Below, one piece after another: positions 1 to 7,939 of a DNA stretch of 46,999 nt. Source of the stretch: Clostridia bacterium (lineage in GTDB: Bacteria > Bacillota > Clostridia > UBA1381). Numbering within the stretch: the stretch's first letter is position 1; each line of letters starts with the position of its first letter. The notes under the pieces were generated by a model, which saw only the letters and a list, made by a program, of their open reading frames with translations, did not search any database and had not been told where the DNA came from. The stretch lies in NCBI GenBank assembly GCA_017404065.1, contig JAFRDB010000031.1:1-46999 (forward strand), read 5' to 3'. The position numbers and the translations under genes were made by a program.

Positions 1-491
1 CGACGATAGAAGCCGTGACGGGTTGGGGGCTACGGTAGCCACAGATTATGTTTAAAACCACTAATTTATCTCGTTCGATAGTGCCGTAAACCCCAATCCG
101 ACCTTTGCGAACGAGTTCGCAAAGCCCACCTTGCCCTCGGGGCAAGGACAGCAGAGCTTCACCGCAAACATCACCCAGATAAACTGCATTTCAGCTTATC
201 GGTCTGATAGGGGGTTGCAGGGGGACGAAGTCCCCCTGCAAATACTTACTTCTCCCCCTCAAGATTGAGGTAAACGACACGCATGTGTCGTAGGCGTGTT
301 CGCAAGCGAACAAACGCCGTAGTTGGGGGTCGGGGGGAGTTGACTCCCCGATAAACTGAAATTTCACGTACTACTATTACTTGTTCACTCAAAAACCGTT
401 TTTGTTTTTGTGAATTAAAACAAAGACAGCGTCATTTTGCCGCATTAATAAATGATATTTGCCGAAAATACGGACATGCCCGATATTTTTC
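1..491. other. Hairpin-rich intergenic region upstream of glyA
   Basis: No convincing coding sequence is present. Short, nearly perfect palindromes are dense: CTTTGCGAAC/GTTCGCAAAG around 112-133, CCTTGCCC/GGGCAAGG around 132-149, GCAGGGGGAC/GTCCCCCTGC around 217-239 and GTTCGC/GCGAAC around 298-311. Positions 186-364 are bounded by an imperfect 17-bp inverted repeat and are listed separately as a MITE-like element. The window edge may cut another repeat at its left side. Confidence 0.6.
186..364. repeat. MITE-like element 1 with imperfect terminal inverted repeats
   Basis: The left end 186-202 (GCATTTCAGCTTATCGG) and the reverse complement of 348-364 (AAATTTCAGTTTATCGG) match at 14 of 17 positions. 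The 179-bp interior has no ORF, is full of hairpins, and contains CCCCCTCAAG- and GGGGGTCGG-type tracts. The ends resemble those of the element at 6196-6365 (AAATTTCtGTTTA against AAATTTCaGTTTA), so the two probably belong to one non-autonomous repeat family. No transposase is present in the window. Confidence 0.5.
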
Positions 492-520
492 TTGCAAATA
501 CGGGATTTTACATGTATAAT
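492..520 (+). promoter_or_regulatory. Sigma-A promoter of glyA
   Basis: The -35 TTGCAA (492-497) and -10 TATAAT (515-520) are separated by 17 nt. The expected transcription start near 527 lies upstream of the glyA ATG at 558 and rules out the longer in-frame start at 459. Confidence 0.75.
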
Positions 521-557
521 ATATCATAGCCAATTATATATGAAAGGACACACGAAA

Positions 558-1799
558 ATGAGAGAGTTTGATCTACTGAAGCAGAATGATCCCGAGGTTT
601 ACGCCGCAGTCATGGACGAGGCAAACCGCCAAAGGAGTAAAATAGAGCTTATCGCATCGGAGAACTTTGTTTCCGAAACGGTAATGGAGACAAGCGGCAC
701 ACCGCTTACGAATAAATATGCAGAGGGTCTGCCCGGCAAGCGCTACTACGGCGGATGCGAGTATGTAGACGTTGTTGAGAACATCGCTATTGAGCGCGCA
801 AAGGCGCTGTTCGGCGCAGGCTTTGCGAACGTACAGCCGCATTCGGGCGCCCAGGCTAACATGGCTGTATTCTTCGCTCTTTTGACACCGGGCGACACAG
901 TGCTTTCCATGAGCCTTGATATGGGTGGTCATCTCAGCCACGGCTCACCGGTGAATATGTCAGGTAAATATTTCAACATCGTTCCTTACGGTGTTACAAA
1001 AGACACGAACACAATAGATTATGACGAGGTAAGACGGCTCGCTCTTGAATGCAAGCCCAAGCTCATTCTCGCCGGAGCATCTGCATATCCGCGCGTTATA
1101 AACTTTAAGAAGTTCCGCGAGATCGCGGACGAGGTTGGCGCATATTTCATGGTTGATATGGCGCACATCGCAGGACTTATCGCAGCGGGCGTGCATCCCT
1201 CGCCGATGCCTTACGCCGATGTTGTCACAACAACAACGCACAAGACGCTTCGCGGGCCGCGCGGCGGACTTATTCTCTCAAACGACGAGGAGCTTGCAAA
1301 GAAATTCAACAAGGCTGTGTTCCCCGGAATACAGGGAGGTCCCTTGATGCATACGATAGCGGCAAAGGCGGTTTGCCTTGGCGAAGCCTTAAAGCCGGAG
1401 TTCAGGGCATACCAGCAGCAGGTTGCAGAGAATGCACAAGCGCTTGCAAACCAGCTTATTGCAGAAGGCTTCAAGCTTGTTTCGGGCGGCACGGACAACC
1501 ATCTTATGCTCGTTGATCTTACCGACATGGGCGTTACCGGCAAGGATGCGGAAAAGCAGCTTGACGAGGTAGGCATCACCTGCAACAAAAATGCTATCCC
1601 TTATGACACGAAAAGCCCGTTCATTACAAGCGGTCTGAGAATAGGCACACCGGCATCGACCACACGCGGCTTTGTAGAAGAGGATATGGTCGAGATAGGC
1701 AAGCTTATCGCGATGACAATAAAGGATTTTGAAGGCAACAAGGAAGAAGTAAAGAAGAGAGTGGCAGCCTTATGTGACAAGCACCCTCTTTACGCTTAA
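558..1799 (+). CDS. glyA: Serine hydroxymethyltransferase
   Basis: This PLP enzyme interconverts serine and glycine with tetrahydrofolate and supplies one-carbon units in the cytosol. The 413-residue product is the usual length. Hallmarks are the N-terminal [11 protein letters not shown], the YYGGCEYVD segment, the [10 protein letters not shown] motif, and the Schiff-base lysine in [14 protein letters not shown]. The start at 558 has GAAAGGA about 9 nt upstream. A longer in-frame start at 459 lies before the promoter and is rejected. The stop codon is the first base triplet of the structured repeat at 1797-1879. argS follows on the same strand about 100 nt later. Confidence 0.97.
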   Translation: MREFDLLKQNDPEVYAAVMDEANRQRSKIELIASENFVSETVMETSGTPLTNKYAEGLPGKRYYGGCEYVDVVENIAIERAKALFGAGFANVQPHSGAQANMAVFFALLTPGDTVLSMSLDMGGHLSHGSPVNMSGKYFNIVPYGVTKDTNTIDYDEVRRLALECKPKLILAGASAYPRVINFKKFREIADEVGAYFMVDMAHIAGLIAAGVHPSPMPYADVVTTTTHKTLRGPRGGLILSNDEELAKKFNKAVFPGIQGGPLMHTIAAKAVCLGEALKPEFRAYQQQVAENAQALANQLIAEGFKLVSGGTDNHLMLVDLTDMGVTGKDAEKQLDEVGITCNKNAIPYDTKSPFITSGLRIGTPASTTRGFVEEDMVEIGKLIAMTIKDFEGNKEEVKKRVAALCDKHPLYA

Positions 1800-1879
1800 A
1801 TCGTCCGTCTTGCACGTTTTGCAAGCTCGCATATCAACATATAGCCTCGCTTGCTCAAAAAAACGATCTGAACGATTTA
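1797..1879 (+). repeat. Structured dispersed element, copy A (after glyA)
   Basis: An 8-bp perfect inverted repeat closes the element: TAAATCGT at 1797-1804, which includes the glyA stop, and ACGATTTA at 1872-1879. Inside, GCAAGC (1821-1826) pairs with GCTTGC (1849-1854) and ATAT (1831-1834) pairs with ATAT (1839-1842). The core 1821-1869 matches 17310-17358 after gdhA at 36 of 49 positions, and three of the differing pairs are compensatory. The function is unknown. It could be a 3'-UTR or intercistronic RNA structure, or a decayed small mobile repeat. Confidence 0.6.
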
Positions 1880-1900
1880 ATAATAGAATAAGGTAAGAAT

Positions 1901-3601
1901 ATGGATTTTAAAGAACACATTATAGACAAGCTCACCGCGCTGACAGGTCTTGAACGCGAGGCTGTAGCAAAGGCGGTAGAGACGCCGCCTGACGAAAAGC
2001 TGGGCGACCTCGCATTTCCGTGCTTCCCGCTCGCGCGCGTGCTGCGCAAGGCGCCGCCGCTGATCGCAAAGGAGCTGGCGGAGCAGCTTTCATCAGATGA
2101 GCTTATAGACAGAGTGGATGCGGTCGGAGGTTACCTGAATTTCTTTTATAACCGCGCCGCGTTTATAACCGACACCATTGCCGCGGTACGCACAGCAGGC
2201 GATAAATGGGGACGCTCAGATACAGGCGCAGGCAAGACTGTGCTTGTTGAGTATTCCTCACCTAACATCGCAAAGCCGTTCCATATAGGACATCTGTTCT
2301 CGACCGCGGTCGGTAATTCACTTGCAAAAATATATGACTTCCTGGGCTATAACGTTCTCTCGCTCAATCACTTAGGCGATTGGGGCACACAGTTCGGCAA
2401 GCTCATAAGCGCATACAAGCGTTGGGGCGATTCCGCGCTGATTGAAAAGGATCCGATCCGTGAGCTACTAAAAATATATGTCAGATTCCACGAGGAGGCT
2501 GAAAAGCACCCTGAGCTGGAGGATGAGGCAAGAGAGTACTTTAAAAAGCTTGAAGAGGGCGATGAGGAAACTACCGCGCTGTGGAAGTATTTCCGCGATC
2601 AGAGCCTTGTGGAGTTCAAAAGAGTATATGATATGCTCGGCGTTAAATTCGACTCATATAACGGTGAGGCATTCTATTCGGACAAGATGGACGAGGTCGT
2701 GGATATACTCCGTGACAAGGGGCTGCTTGTGGAAAGCGAGGGTGCGCAGGTCGTAGATCTTTCGGATCTCAATATACCGCCATGCATAATACTCAAATCA
2801 GACGGCGCAACGATCTATGCCACACGCGATATTGCGGCGGCGCTTTACAGATACAGAACGTATAATTTCTACAAAAATATCTATGTTGTCGGTCTGCCGC
2901 AATCACTGCATTTTAAGCAAATATTTGAGACCATGCGCCGCGCCGGCTGGGATTGGAGCCGCAATTGCGTGTATGTCGGCTTCGGATTGGTCAAGCTGCC
3001 GGGCAAGAGCATGTCCACCCGTCACGGGGACGTGGTGTTTTTAGAGGATGTGCTCAACGAGTCGATAGAAAAGACACGAGATATAATCATCAGCAACGGC
3101 TCGGATGTTGGAGATATAGACGATGTGTCGAAGAAAATAGGCATAGGCGCTATACTCTATACCTTCCTTAAAAACTCGCGAGAGAAGGATATAGTCTTTT
3201 CATGGGAAAGCATGCTCGATTTTGACGGCGAATCCGCGCCATATTGTATGTACGGCTACGCCCGCGGCAGAAGCATTCTCCGCAAAGCGGAAGGAACGGA
3301 TTTTTCAGACGCCGATCTTTCAAAGGCGGTATCGGACGAGGCTTATGCGCTTGTTAAGCTTATAAACGGCTATGGCGATGCCGTAAAGGATGCGGCGGAT
3401 AAGAATGAGCCATTTTATGTAAACCGGTATGTTACGGGGCTTGTAAAAGCATTCAATAAGTTTTACAACACGAATCCGATCATGCGTGACGATGTGGAGG
3501 ACGAGGTCAAAAAAGCGCGTCTTGCAATAGTTGACGCGACCTGCGGCGTGATAAAATCAGCGCTCGCGCTTTTGGGCATATCGGTAGTGGAGAGCATGTA
3601 A
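1901..3601 (+). CDS. argS: Arginyl-tRNA synthetase
   Basis: This class I synthetase charges tRNA-Arg. It has 566 residues, normal for the family. The N-terminal additional domain is followed by the class I HIGH motif FHIGH (residues 127-131, after SPNIAKP) and a KMSKS-equivalent GKSMSTRHGDVV around residue 368. The C-terminal DALR-type anticodon-binding domain ends in LALLGISVVESM. The KMSKS loop is degenerate, as is common in ArgRS, but it has Arg-His where many bacterial enzymes have Arg-Lys. The RBS before the ATG (AAGGTAAGAAT) is modest. No T-box leader is visible. An intrinsic terminator follows at 3617-3648. Confidence 0.96.
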   Translation: MDFKEHIIDKLTALTGLEREAVAKAVETPPDEKLGDLAFPCFPLARVLRKAPPLIAKELAEQLSSDELIDRVDAVGGYLNFFYNRAAFITDTIAAVRTAGDKWGRSDTGAGKTVLVEYSSPNIAKPFHIGHLFSTAVGNSLAKIYDFLGYNVLSLNHLGDWGTQFGKLISAYKRWGDSALIEKDPIRELLKIYVRFHEEAEKHPELEDEAREYFKKLEEGDEETTALWKYFRDQSLVEFKRVYDMLGVKFDSYNGEAFYSDKMDEVVDILRDKGLLVESEGAQVVDLSDLNIPPCIILKSDGATIYATRDIAAALYRYRTYNFYKNIYVVGLPQSLHFKQIFETMRRAGWDWSRNCVYVGFGLVKLPGKSMSTRHGDVVFLEDVLNESIEKTRDIIISNGSDVGDIDDVSKKIGIGAILYTFLKNSREKDIVFSWESMLDFDGESAPYCMYGYARGRSILRKAEGTDFSDADLSKAVSDEAYALVKLINGYGDAVKDAADKNEPFYVNRYVTGLVKAFNKFYNTNPIMRDDVEDEVKKARLAIVDATCGVIKSALALLGISVVESM

Positions 3602-3616
3602 TAAATTGATATGTAT

Positions 3617-3648
3617 GGAGTTGTATCAAAAGATACAGCTCCTTTTTT
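3617..3648 (+). terminator. Intrinsic terminator of argS
   Basis: GGAGTTGTATC (3617-3627) pairs with GATACAGCTCC (3632-3642), 11 bp with one G-U pair and an AAAA loop, followed by six T. The element sits between argS and the convergent DUF11 gene. Confidence 0.9.
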
Positions 3649-3649
3649 G

Positions 3650-4522
3650 TTACTCGACAACCATTGTTTCCTCAATAGTTCCGGTAACCGTTATTGTTAT
3701 TATGCCCGGTCCCGCCTCTGTTGCTGCCGGAACGGTAAGCTCAAGTGTGCTGCCATCAGCAGGCAGGGTAAGCGTATTCGGCGCAGTGATGACGTAGTCA
3801 GACGGGGAAACAGGTGTTGTTACATCACCGACCGTATAGGAAACGCCCGTAACGGTAAATTCCGGCGGGAACGCATCTGTAAAGGACACATCTGCTGCTG
3901 CCTCTGCACCCGTATTCATAAGCGTGAAGGTATAGGTCAGCGTGTCTCCGTTCATTACAGACGTCTTGTCGGCCGCCTTGAATATCGTCACATCCGCAAA
4001 CACTGTCGGTGTTATAACCGCCGACGCCTGAGCTGTGACTACGGCTGCGGCAGCAGCGCTTGTGTTGGCTGTAACTGTCGCGGTATTAGTCACGGGCATG
4101 GTTGCCGTCTCGGAGAGCCGCGCGAGATATAACACGATCAGATTATCACCGGGAACAAGCGGCGCCGCCACGGCAAAGGTGATTCCGTCCGCCTCCGGAG
4201 TCGCGGTTCCGTCTACACTGTCACCGTTCACATAGAACTCTGCGGAACCTTCAACATAATCCAGCTCCGCCGGCACTCCCGCCTCCGCGCCGAGGTCGTC
4301 TGTTACGGTGATGCCGAGCAGAGTGCCGACGCCGGTATTATCAACACGCACTACAAACGCGGCTGTATCGCCTGCACGTACCTCCTCCGTTAGCGCTTCT
4401 TTTGTAACATCCATAGTAAACTCATCGAGAAGCGTTGTGTTTGTCTGATTCGAAACCGCAGTTCCCGCATTACCGCTATAGGTGTAGCTGATCTGCGCCC
4501 GATTTAACAAGTTTGTTGCCAT
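3650..4522 (-). CDS. DUF11-type repeat protein, function unknown
   Basis: The 290-residue protein is rich in Thr, Ala and Val and contains two DUF11-like beta-sandwich units, roughly residues 35-165 and 170-285. Each carries the typical pattern of a D-x-T/S-x-V-x-x-G-D strand followed by a V-x-D-x-x-P turn (for example VTDDLGAEAGVP and FTDAFPPEFTV). The start opens with MATNLLNRAQISYTYSG and has GGAGGAAAT upstream. There is no signal peptide, membrane segment or LPXTG anchor, which is odd for a domain usually found in surface proteins. The leader holds a small CCGGAC/GTCCGG hairpin (4547-4563). It could be a spore or envelope structural protein released by lysis, but that is inference. Confidence 0.7.
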   Translation of the reverse strand: MATNLLNRAQISYTYSGNAGTAVSNQTNTTLLDEFTMDVTKEALTEEVRAGDTAAFVVRVDNTGVGTLLGITVTDDLGAEAGVPAELDYVEGSAEFYVNGDSVDGTATPEADGITFAVAAPLVPGDNLIVLYLARLSETATMPVTNTATVTANTSAAAAAVVTAQASAVITPTVFADVTIFKAADKTSVMNGDTLTYTFTLMNTGAEAAADVSFTDAFPPEFTVTGVSYTVGDVTTPVSPSDYVITAPNTLTLPADGSTLELTVPAATEAGPGIITITVTGTIEETMVVE

Positions 4523-4687
4523 ATAAATTTCCTCCCTTCTGTATTTCCGGACTTTACGTCCGGCAATGTATAATATGAAACAAAAAATTTTTTTGTGATT
4601 TTTTTAAAATTAAAATATTTTTAAGGTTACTTTAAGTAAACGGCTTTATACTTACAATCAATCTAAGAGATAAAAGGAGTGACGATC

Positions 4688-5422
4688 ATGGCAATCGAAG
4701 TTTTTAACAGATTTGAACATAAATATCTTATAACCCGGGAGCAATTAGATAAACTCCTGCCGATAATAGATAAGCACATGGCAATGGATAAGTATTGTCT
4801 TAACCACAGCACATATACGATAGCAAATCTATATTATGATACCGATGACAATATGCTTATCAGAAAGTCATTGGAAAAACCCCAATATAAGGAGAAACTC
4901 CGGCTGCGCGCTTACGGCATACCCGACAAGGACTCGTTCGTTTTTTTGGAGATAAAAAAGAAATTTAAAAAATGCGTTAACAAACGCAGAACAACACTAA
5001 GGCTTGATGAAGCGTACAGCTTCTGCAGCACAGGCGCGCAGCCGGAGCATAAGGATTATATGAACTCACAGGTATGCAATGAGATTGAATATTTCATAAA
5101 GCATTACAACGTAGTGCCAAAGGTGTATATAGCATACGACAGACTGGCATACTTTGAGGCGGGCAACCCGGATCTTAGAATTTCATTTGATACAAATATT
5201 CGCACCCGCCGCACCGATCTCCGTCTTGAGGCGGGAGATCACGGGATGCAGCTTCTGCCGGACGGCAGGTGGCTCATGGAGATAAAAACATCAAAGGCAA
5301 AGCCGTTATGGCTGTGCGATGCGCTTACGGAAATAGGAATAAAGCGAATCAGCTTTTCAAAATACGGGACAGAGTATATGAATATGCTGGATAAGCAGAT
5401 ACATATTAAGGAGGCAGTTTAA
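4688..5422 (+). CDS. VTC-domain polyphosphate polymerase
   Basis: The product resembles the catalytic tunnel domain of eukaryotic Vtc4, which makes polyphosphate from ATP. The visible features fit the VTC/triphosphate-tunnel fold: alternating basic strands RFEHKYLI (near the N-terminus), KLRLRAYG, FLEIKKKFKKCVNKRR and DTNIRTRRTDLR, plus the acidic LMEIKTSKAKP near the C-terminus. It has 244 residues. AAGGAG lies about 8 nt before the ATG at 4688; a GTG at 4679 overlaps that ribosome binding site and is less likely. The DUF4956 membrane protein starts 1 nt after its stop, and this pairing recurs in Firmicutes. Confidence 0.88.
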   Translation: MAIEVFNRFEHKYLITREQLDKLLPIIDKHMAMDKYCLNHSTYTIANLYYDTDDNMLIRKSLEKPQYKEKLRLRAYGIPDKDSFVFLEIKKKFKKCVNKRRTTLRLDEAYSFCSTGAQPEHKDYMNSQVCNEIEYFIKHYNVVPKVYIAYDRLAYFEAGNPDLRISFDTNIRTRRTDLRLEAGDHGMQLLPDGRWLMEIKTSKAKPLWLCDALTEIGIKRISFSKYGTEYMNMLDKQIHIKEAV

Positions 5423-5423
5423 A

Positions 5424-6116
5424 ATGACAAACTTTATTACAGCTATAAATAATGCGGTGGCGGACTATGTTGCGCAGATAAACGCGCAGGTGATAATAAT
5501 AACGCTTATCACGGCAATGTTGTTCGGATTGGCTATTGCCATTACATATATGAAAACACATAGAAATGGTGTATACTCAGAGAGCCTCGCAATAACGCTC
5601 ACTATACTGCCGGTAATTCTTTCAATGATAATACTGTTTGTAAGCGATAATTTTGCAAGAGCATTTTCCCTTGCGGGAACGCTGTCGATCATACGATTCC
5701 GCTCCGCGCCGGGCGAGCCGAAGGATATAGGATATATATTCTTTGCTGTGGCTGCGGGTCTTGCGGCAGGCGTCGGTCAATATCTTTACGGCGCATTGTT
5801 CGTGGCTCTTGTATGCATATTCATGATAGCATTGAGCCTCATAAAATTCGGCAGACCCAAGGCATACCCGAAAAAGCTGAAAATAATGATCCCGGAGGAT
5901 CTTGATTATGAGAACGCGTTTACCGATATATTTGAACGGTATGCAAACGCGTATAAGCTTGAACGAGTAAAAACCACAGATCTCGGTTCTCTGTTTGAGC
6001 TGGTCTATGACGTGTCCATGAAGGAAAACGGAACAGACAAAGCCTTCATTGACGAGCTGAGATGCAGAAACGGTAATCTAAGCATAATTCTGTCATTGGC
6101 AGAAGCTCCTCTTTAA
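5424..6116 (+). CDS. DUF4956 membrane protein, partner of the polyphosphate polymerase
   Basis: The 230-residue protein has a hydrophobic N-terminal half with about four membrane segments (starting near residues 20, 55, 100 and 120) and a soluble C-terminal half from about residue 150. The conserved loop SLAGTLSIIRFRSAPGEPKD, with its basic RFRS, sits between segments. The family is commonly encoded beside VTC-domain polymerases. A role in exporting, anchoring or regulating polyphosphate synthesis is inferred from this linkage, not shown. It is translationally coupled to the polymerase gene (1-nt gap, AAGGAGG upstream), and a strong terminator follows. Confidence 0.85.
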   Translation: MTNFITAINNAVADYVAQINAQVIIITLITAMLFGLAIAITYMKTHRNGVYSESLAITLTILPVILSMIILFVSDNFARAFSLAGTLSIIRFRSAPGEPKDIGYIFFAVAAGLAAGVGQYLYGALFVALVCIFMIALSLIKFGRPKAYPKKLKIMIPEDLDYENAFTDIFERYANAYKLERVKTTDLGSLFELVYDVSMKENGTDKAFIDELRCRNGNLSIILSLAEAPL

Positions 6117-6131
6117 TATTATCATAATAAG

Positions 6132-6174
6132 GGCGCAGCAACCGGCTGAAAAGCTGGTTGCTGCGCCATTTTTT
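6132..6174 (+). terminator. Intrinsic terminator of the polyphosphate operon
   Basis: A 16-bp stem (6132-6147 with 6152-6167, one G-U pair) and a GAAA tetraloop are followed by a run of six T. Confidence 0.92.
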
Positions 6175-6195
6175 GATATGCTGATATTGGGGACA

Positions 6196-6365
6196 TAAAT
6201 TTCTGTTTAACTCCCTCAGTCACGCCTGTCGGCGCGACAGCTCCCTCATCGCGGGAGCCAAGTGTTTCGGGCTACCACACATTCTTGACCCCCTCTTGAG
6301 GGGGTCGGCGCGAAAGCGCCGGGGGTTGTAGGCGCTATAGCGCCGTTCCGCTAAACAGAAATTTA
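6196..6365. repeat. MITE-like element 2 with perfect 14-bp terminal inverted repeats
   Basis: TAAATTTCTGTTTA at 6196-6209 is the exact reverse complement of TAAACAGAAATTTA at 6352-6365. The 170-bp interior has no ORF. It contains CTCCCTCAGTCACGCC and CTCCCTCATCGCGGGAG tracts, a CCCCCTC/GAGGGGG palindrome near 6290-6306 and GGCGCGAAAGCGCC around 6306-6320. The ends are related to those of the element at 186-364. No clear target-site duplication was recognised. Confidence 0.65.
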
Positions 6366-6388
6366 GTTCTGATACAGCCCCTTATGTA

Positions 6389-7522
6389 TTAAAACACATT
6401 CGGCTGCACTGCTTCTGCTGAGCTGTTATCTTCATATGTTCTCACGCAGCCATTCGCAAACACTGATATATCTGATGCCTCATTCTTCTTTGCAAAGGTT
6501 GAAATAGTGCCTCTGCCCTCTTCCATAACCTCGCAGAAGAACCATGTGTCAGGCTGCATCACATCATTTTCCGCTGTAAAATATCTCGTTTTGCCGTTCT
6601 TTGACGCGGCTATACCGATGTATTTACACTGTACAAGTGAGTCGGCAGTCTTAAATACGACTACTGCAAGTCTTGTGCCGGATTTAGTTTCAAACGGCAT
6701 AACGCCTTCAAACATAGTGTCCGCATCCATTTCCGCTTCTTTAAGTATTTTTTCATAGCCGCCGATGAGTGCCGCCTCCATATCCTCTGCATCGCCGGTA
6801 CCTATTTCATATACAGTATCGGAATTTATCTGAAGCTTTATTATATACTTTGCTCCGAGCTTTGTCCACTCGTCTGTAAGCTGCTTTGCAAGTCTGACTG
6901 CATCATCCTTCGTTTTGACCTCCAGATCTGCGTACATATCCTTATTGTCAAGCGCATATTGCGGTAAATAATTTTGCTCATAATCATATCTTATAAGCTC
7001 GATCTTGCTTTTAAGCTCCTCCAGATCCGCGCCGCTCAAGGTATCAAACGGAAATGCGCCGTCCTCTGCCGTTCCGGCTGCCGCAGGTATGGTGTCACCT
7101 TTTATTATTTTAACGCTTCGCGCCTCGCCATCCCATTCAACCTCCGCGTCAAAGCTCTCCGAGATCGCCCGCACCGGCACAAGCGTGCGTCCATCGGTTA
7201 TTTTTGCCGGAACGTCAAGCTCTACAGCAGTATCATTTTTATACAGGATATTACTGCCTATGGTTATTCTGAGTGTATCCGTGCCGCGCACTGCCGTTAC
7301 AGTCTCCGTCTCGCCGTCCCACTCCACCTTTGCGCCTAATGCTTCAAAAATAGCACGCATAGGCACAAGCGTGCGATCATTTTCTATCACGGGCGGTACG
7401 TCAAAGCCAAGCTGTTCCCCGTCCACATATACAGATATATCATCTGCCGCAAACGCTATTGATGACGCTGACGAAACCGCGCCCACCAGGACAAATGCAA
7501 ATACTTTGTTTAATAGTTTCAT
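6389..7522 (-). CDS. Secreted stalk-domain protein (copper amine oxidase N-terminal-like repeats)
   Basis: The 377-residue protein starts with a signal peptide (MKLLNKVFAFVLVGAVSSAS, cut near AFA-AD). Two stalk repeats follow at about residues 30-85 and 90-145, recognised by RTLVPMRAIFEALGAKVEWD and RTLVPVRAISESFDAEVEWD and by TVTAVRGTDTLRITIGS. The C-terminal 220 residues match nothing I recognise; a motif resembling one in extracellular lipoproteins is not present. The family name is historical and no oxidase activity is implied; these domains usually mediate cell-wall association. The gene is divergent from the small XRE regulator across a 44-bp inverted repeat. Confidence 0.8.
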   Translation of the reverse strand: MKLLNKVFAFVLVGAVSSASSIAFAADDISVYVDGEQLGFDVPPVIENDRTLVPMRAIFEALGAKVEWDGETETVTAVRGTDTLRITIGSNILYKNDTAVELDVPAKITDGRTLVPVRAISESFDAEVEWDGEARSVKIIKGDTIPAAAGTAEDGAFPFDTLSGADLEELKSKIELIRYDYEQNYLPQYALDNKDMYADLEVKTKDDAVRLAKQLTDEWTKLGAKYIIKLQINSDTVYEIGTGDAEDMEAALIGGYEKILKEAEMDADTMFEGVMPFETKSGTRLAVVVFKTADSLVQCKYIGIAASKNGKTRYFTAENDVMQPDTWFFCEVMEEGRGTISTFAKKNEASDISVFANGCVRTYEDNSSAEAVQPNVF

Positions 7523-7621
7523 TTTGATCTCCCTTCTTTGGTTAAATGTCCTTCACTACTAAAACACTTTAGAATGGTAAAATGCTGCAAAAAACCTGCA
7601 ATTTAATATAATAATATAATT

Positions 7622-7665
7622 ATAGCGCAAAATGAGCCAAATGTCAATAGCTCATTTTGCACTAT
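7622..7665. promoter_or_regulatory. 44-bp inverted repeat, probable operator of the XRE repressor
   Basis: The left arm 7622-7637 (ATAGCGCAAAATGAGC) and right arm 7650-7665 (GCTCATTTTGCACTAT) match at 15 of 16 positions when inverted, around a 12-nt spacer. The site lies between two divergent genes, 45 bp before a small HTH gene. No T-tract follows, so an operator is preferred over a terminator. Confidence 0.6.
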
Positions 7666-7709
7666 GTTATTATTTTATTGATCAAATTTGACTGAAAGGA
7701 AATCAAAAT

Positions 7710-7922
7710 ATGATAAAACGGCTTCGGGATATGCGTGAGGATCATGACCTGACACAAAAACATATAGCTGATATACTGAATATATCACAGCGCACATATT
7801 CCGGCTATGAGACCGGAACTCGCATGATACCTTACACATGTCTTATAACTCTTTCAAAATATTATAATACCTCAGTAGACTATATTTTGGGACTTACCGA
7901 TAAAAAAGAGCCTTATAAATAA
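7710..7922 (+). CDS. Small XRE-family helix-turn-helix regulator
   Basis: The 70-residue protein is essentially a single HTH_3 domain: the RLRDMREDHDLTQKHIADIL helices, then ISQRTYSGYETGTRMIP with the recognition helix, then LITLSKYYNTSVDYILGLTD. No effector domain is present. GAAAGGA lies upstream of the ATG. The palindrome at 7622-7665 is the obvious candidate binding site, which would give autoregulation and control of the divergent stalk-domain gene. The radical SAM gene begins 17 nt downstream and may be co-transcribed. Confidence 0.88.
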   Translation: MIKRLRDMREDHDLTQKHIADILNISQRTYSGYETGTRMIPYTCLITLSKYYNTSVDYILGLTDKKEPYK

Positions 7923-7939
7923 GCAAAGGATGATATGAT

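Noticed and set aside
1..240. CRISPR or tRNA signal in the palindrome-rich left end
   Set aside because: The palindromes differ from one another, there are no regularly spaced identical repeats, and no cloverleaf could be drawn.
459..557. N-terminal extension of glyA from an ATG at 459
   Set aside because: It lies upstream of a good promoter (492-520), lacks a ribosome binding site, and the extension is not part of the SHMT family.
6389..7522. Copper amine oxidase enzyme
   Set aside because: Only the N-terminal stalk repeats are present; no catalytic oxidase domain or topaquinone motif is visible.
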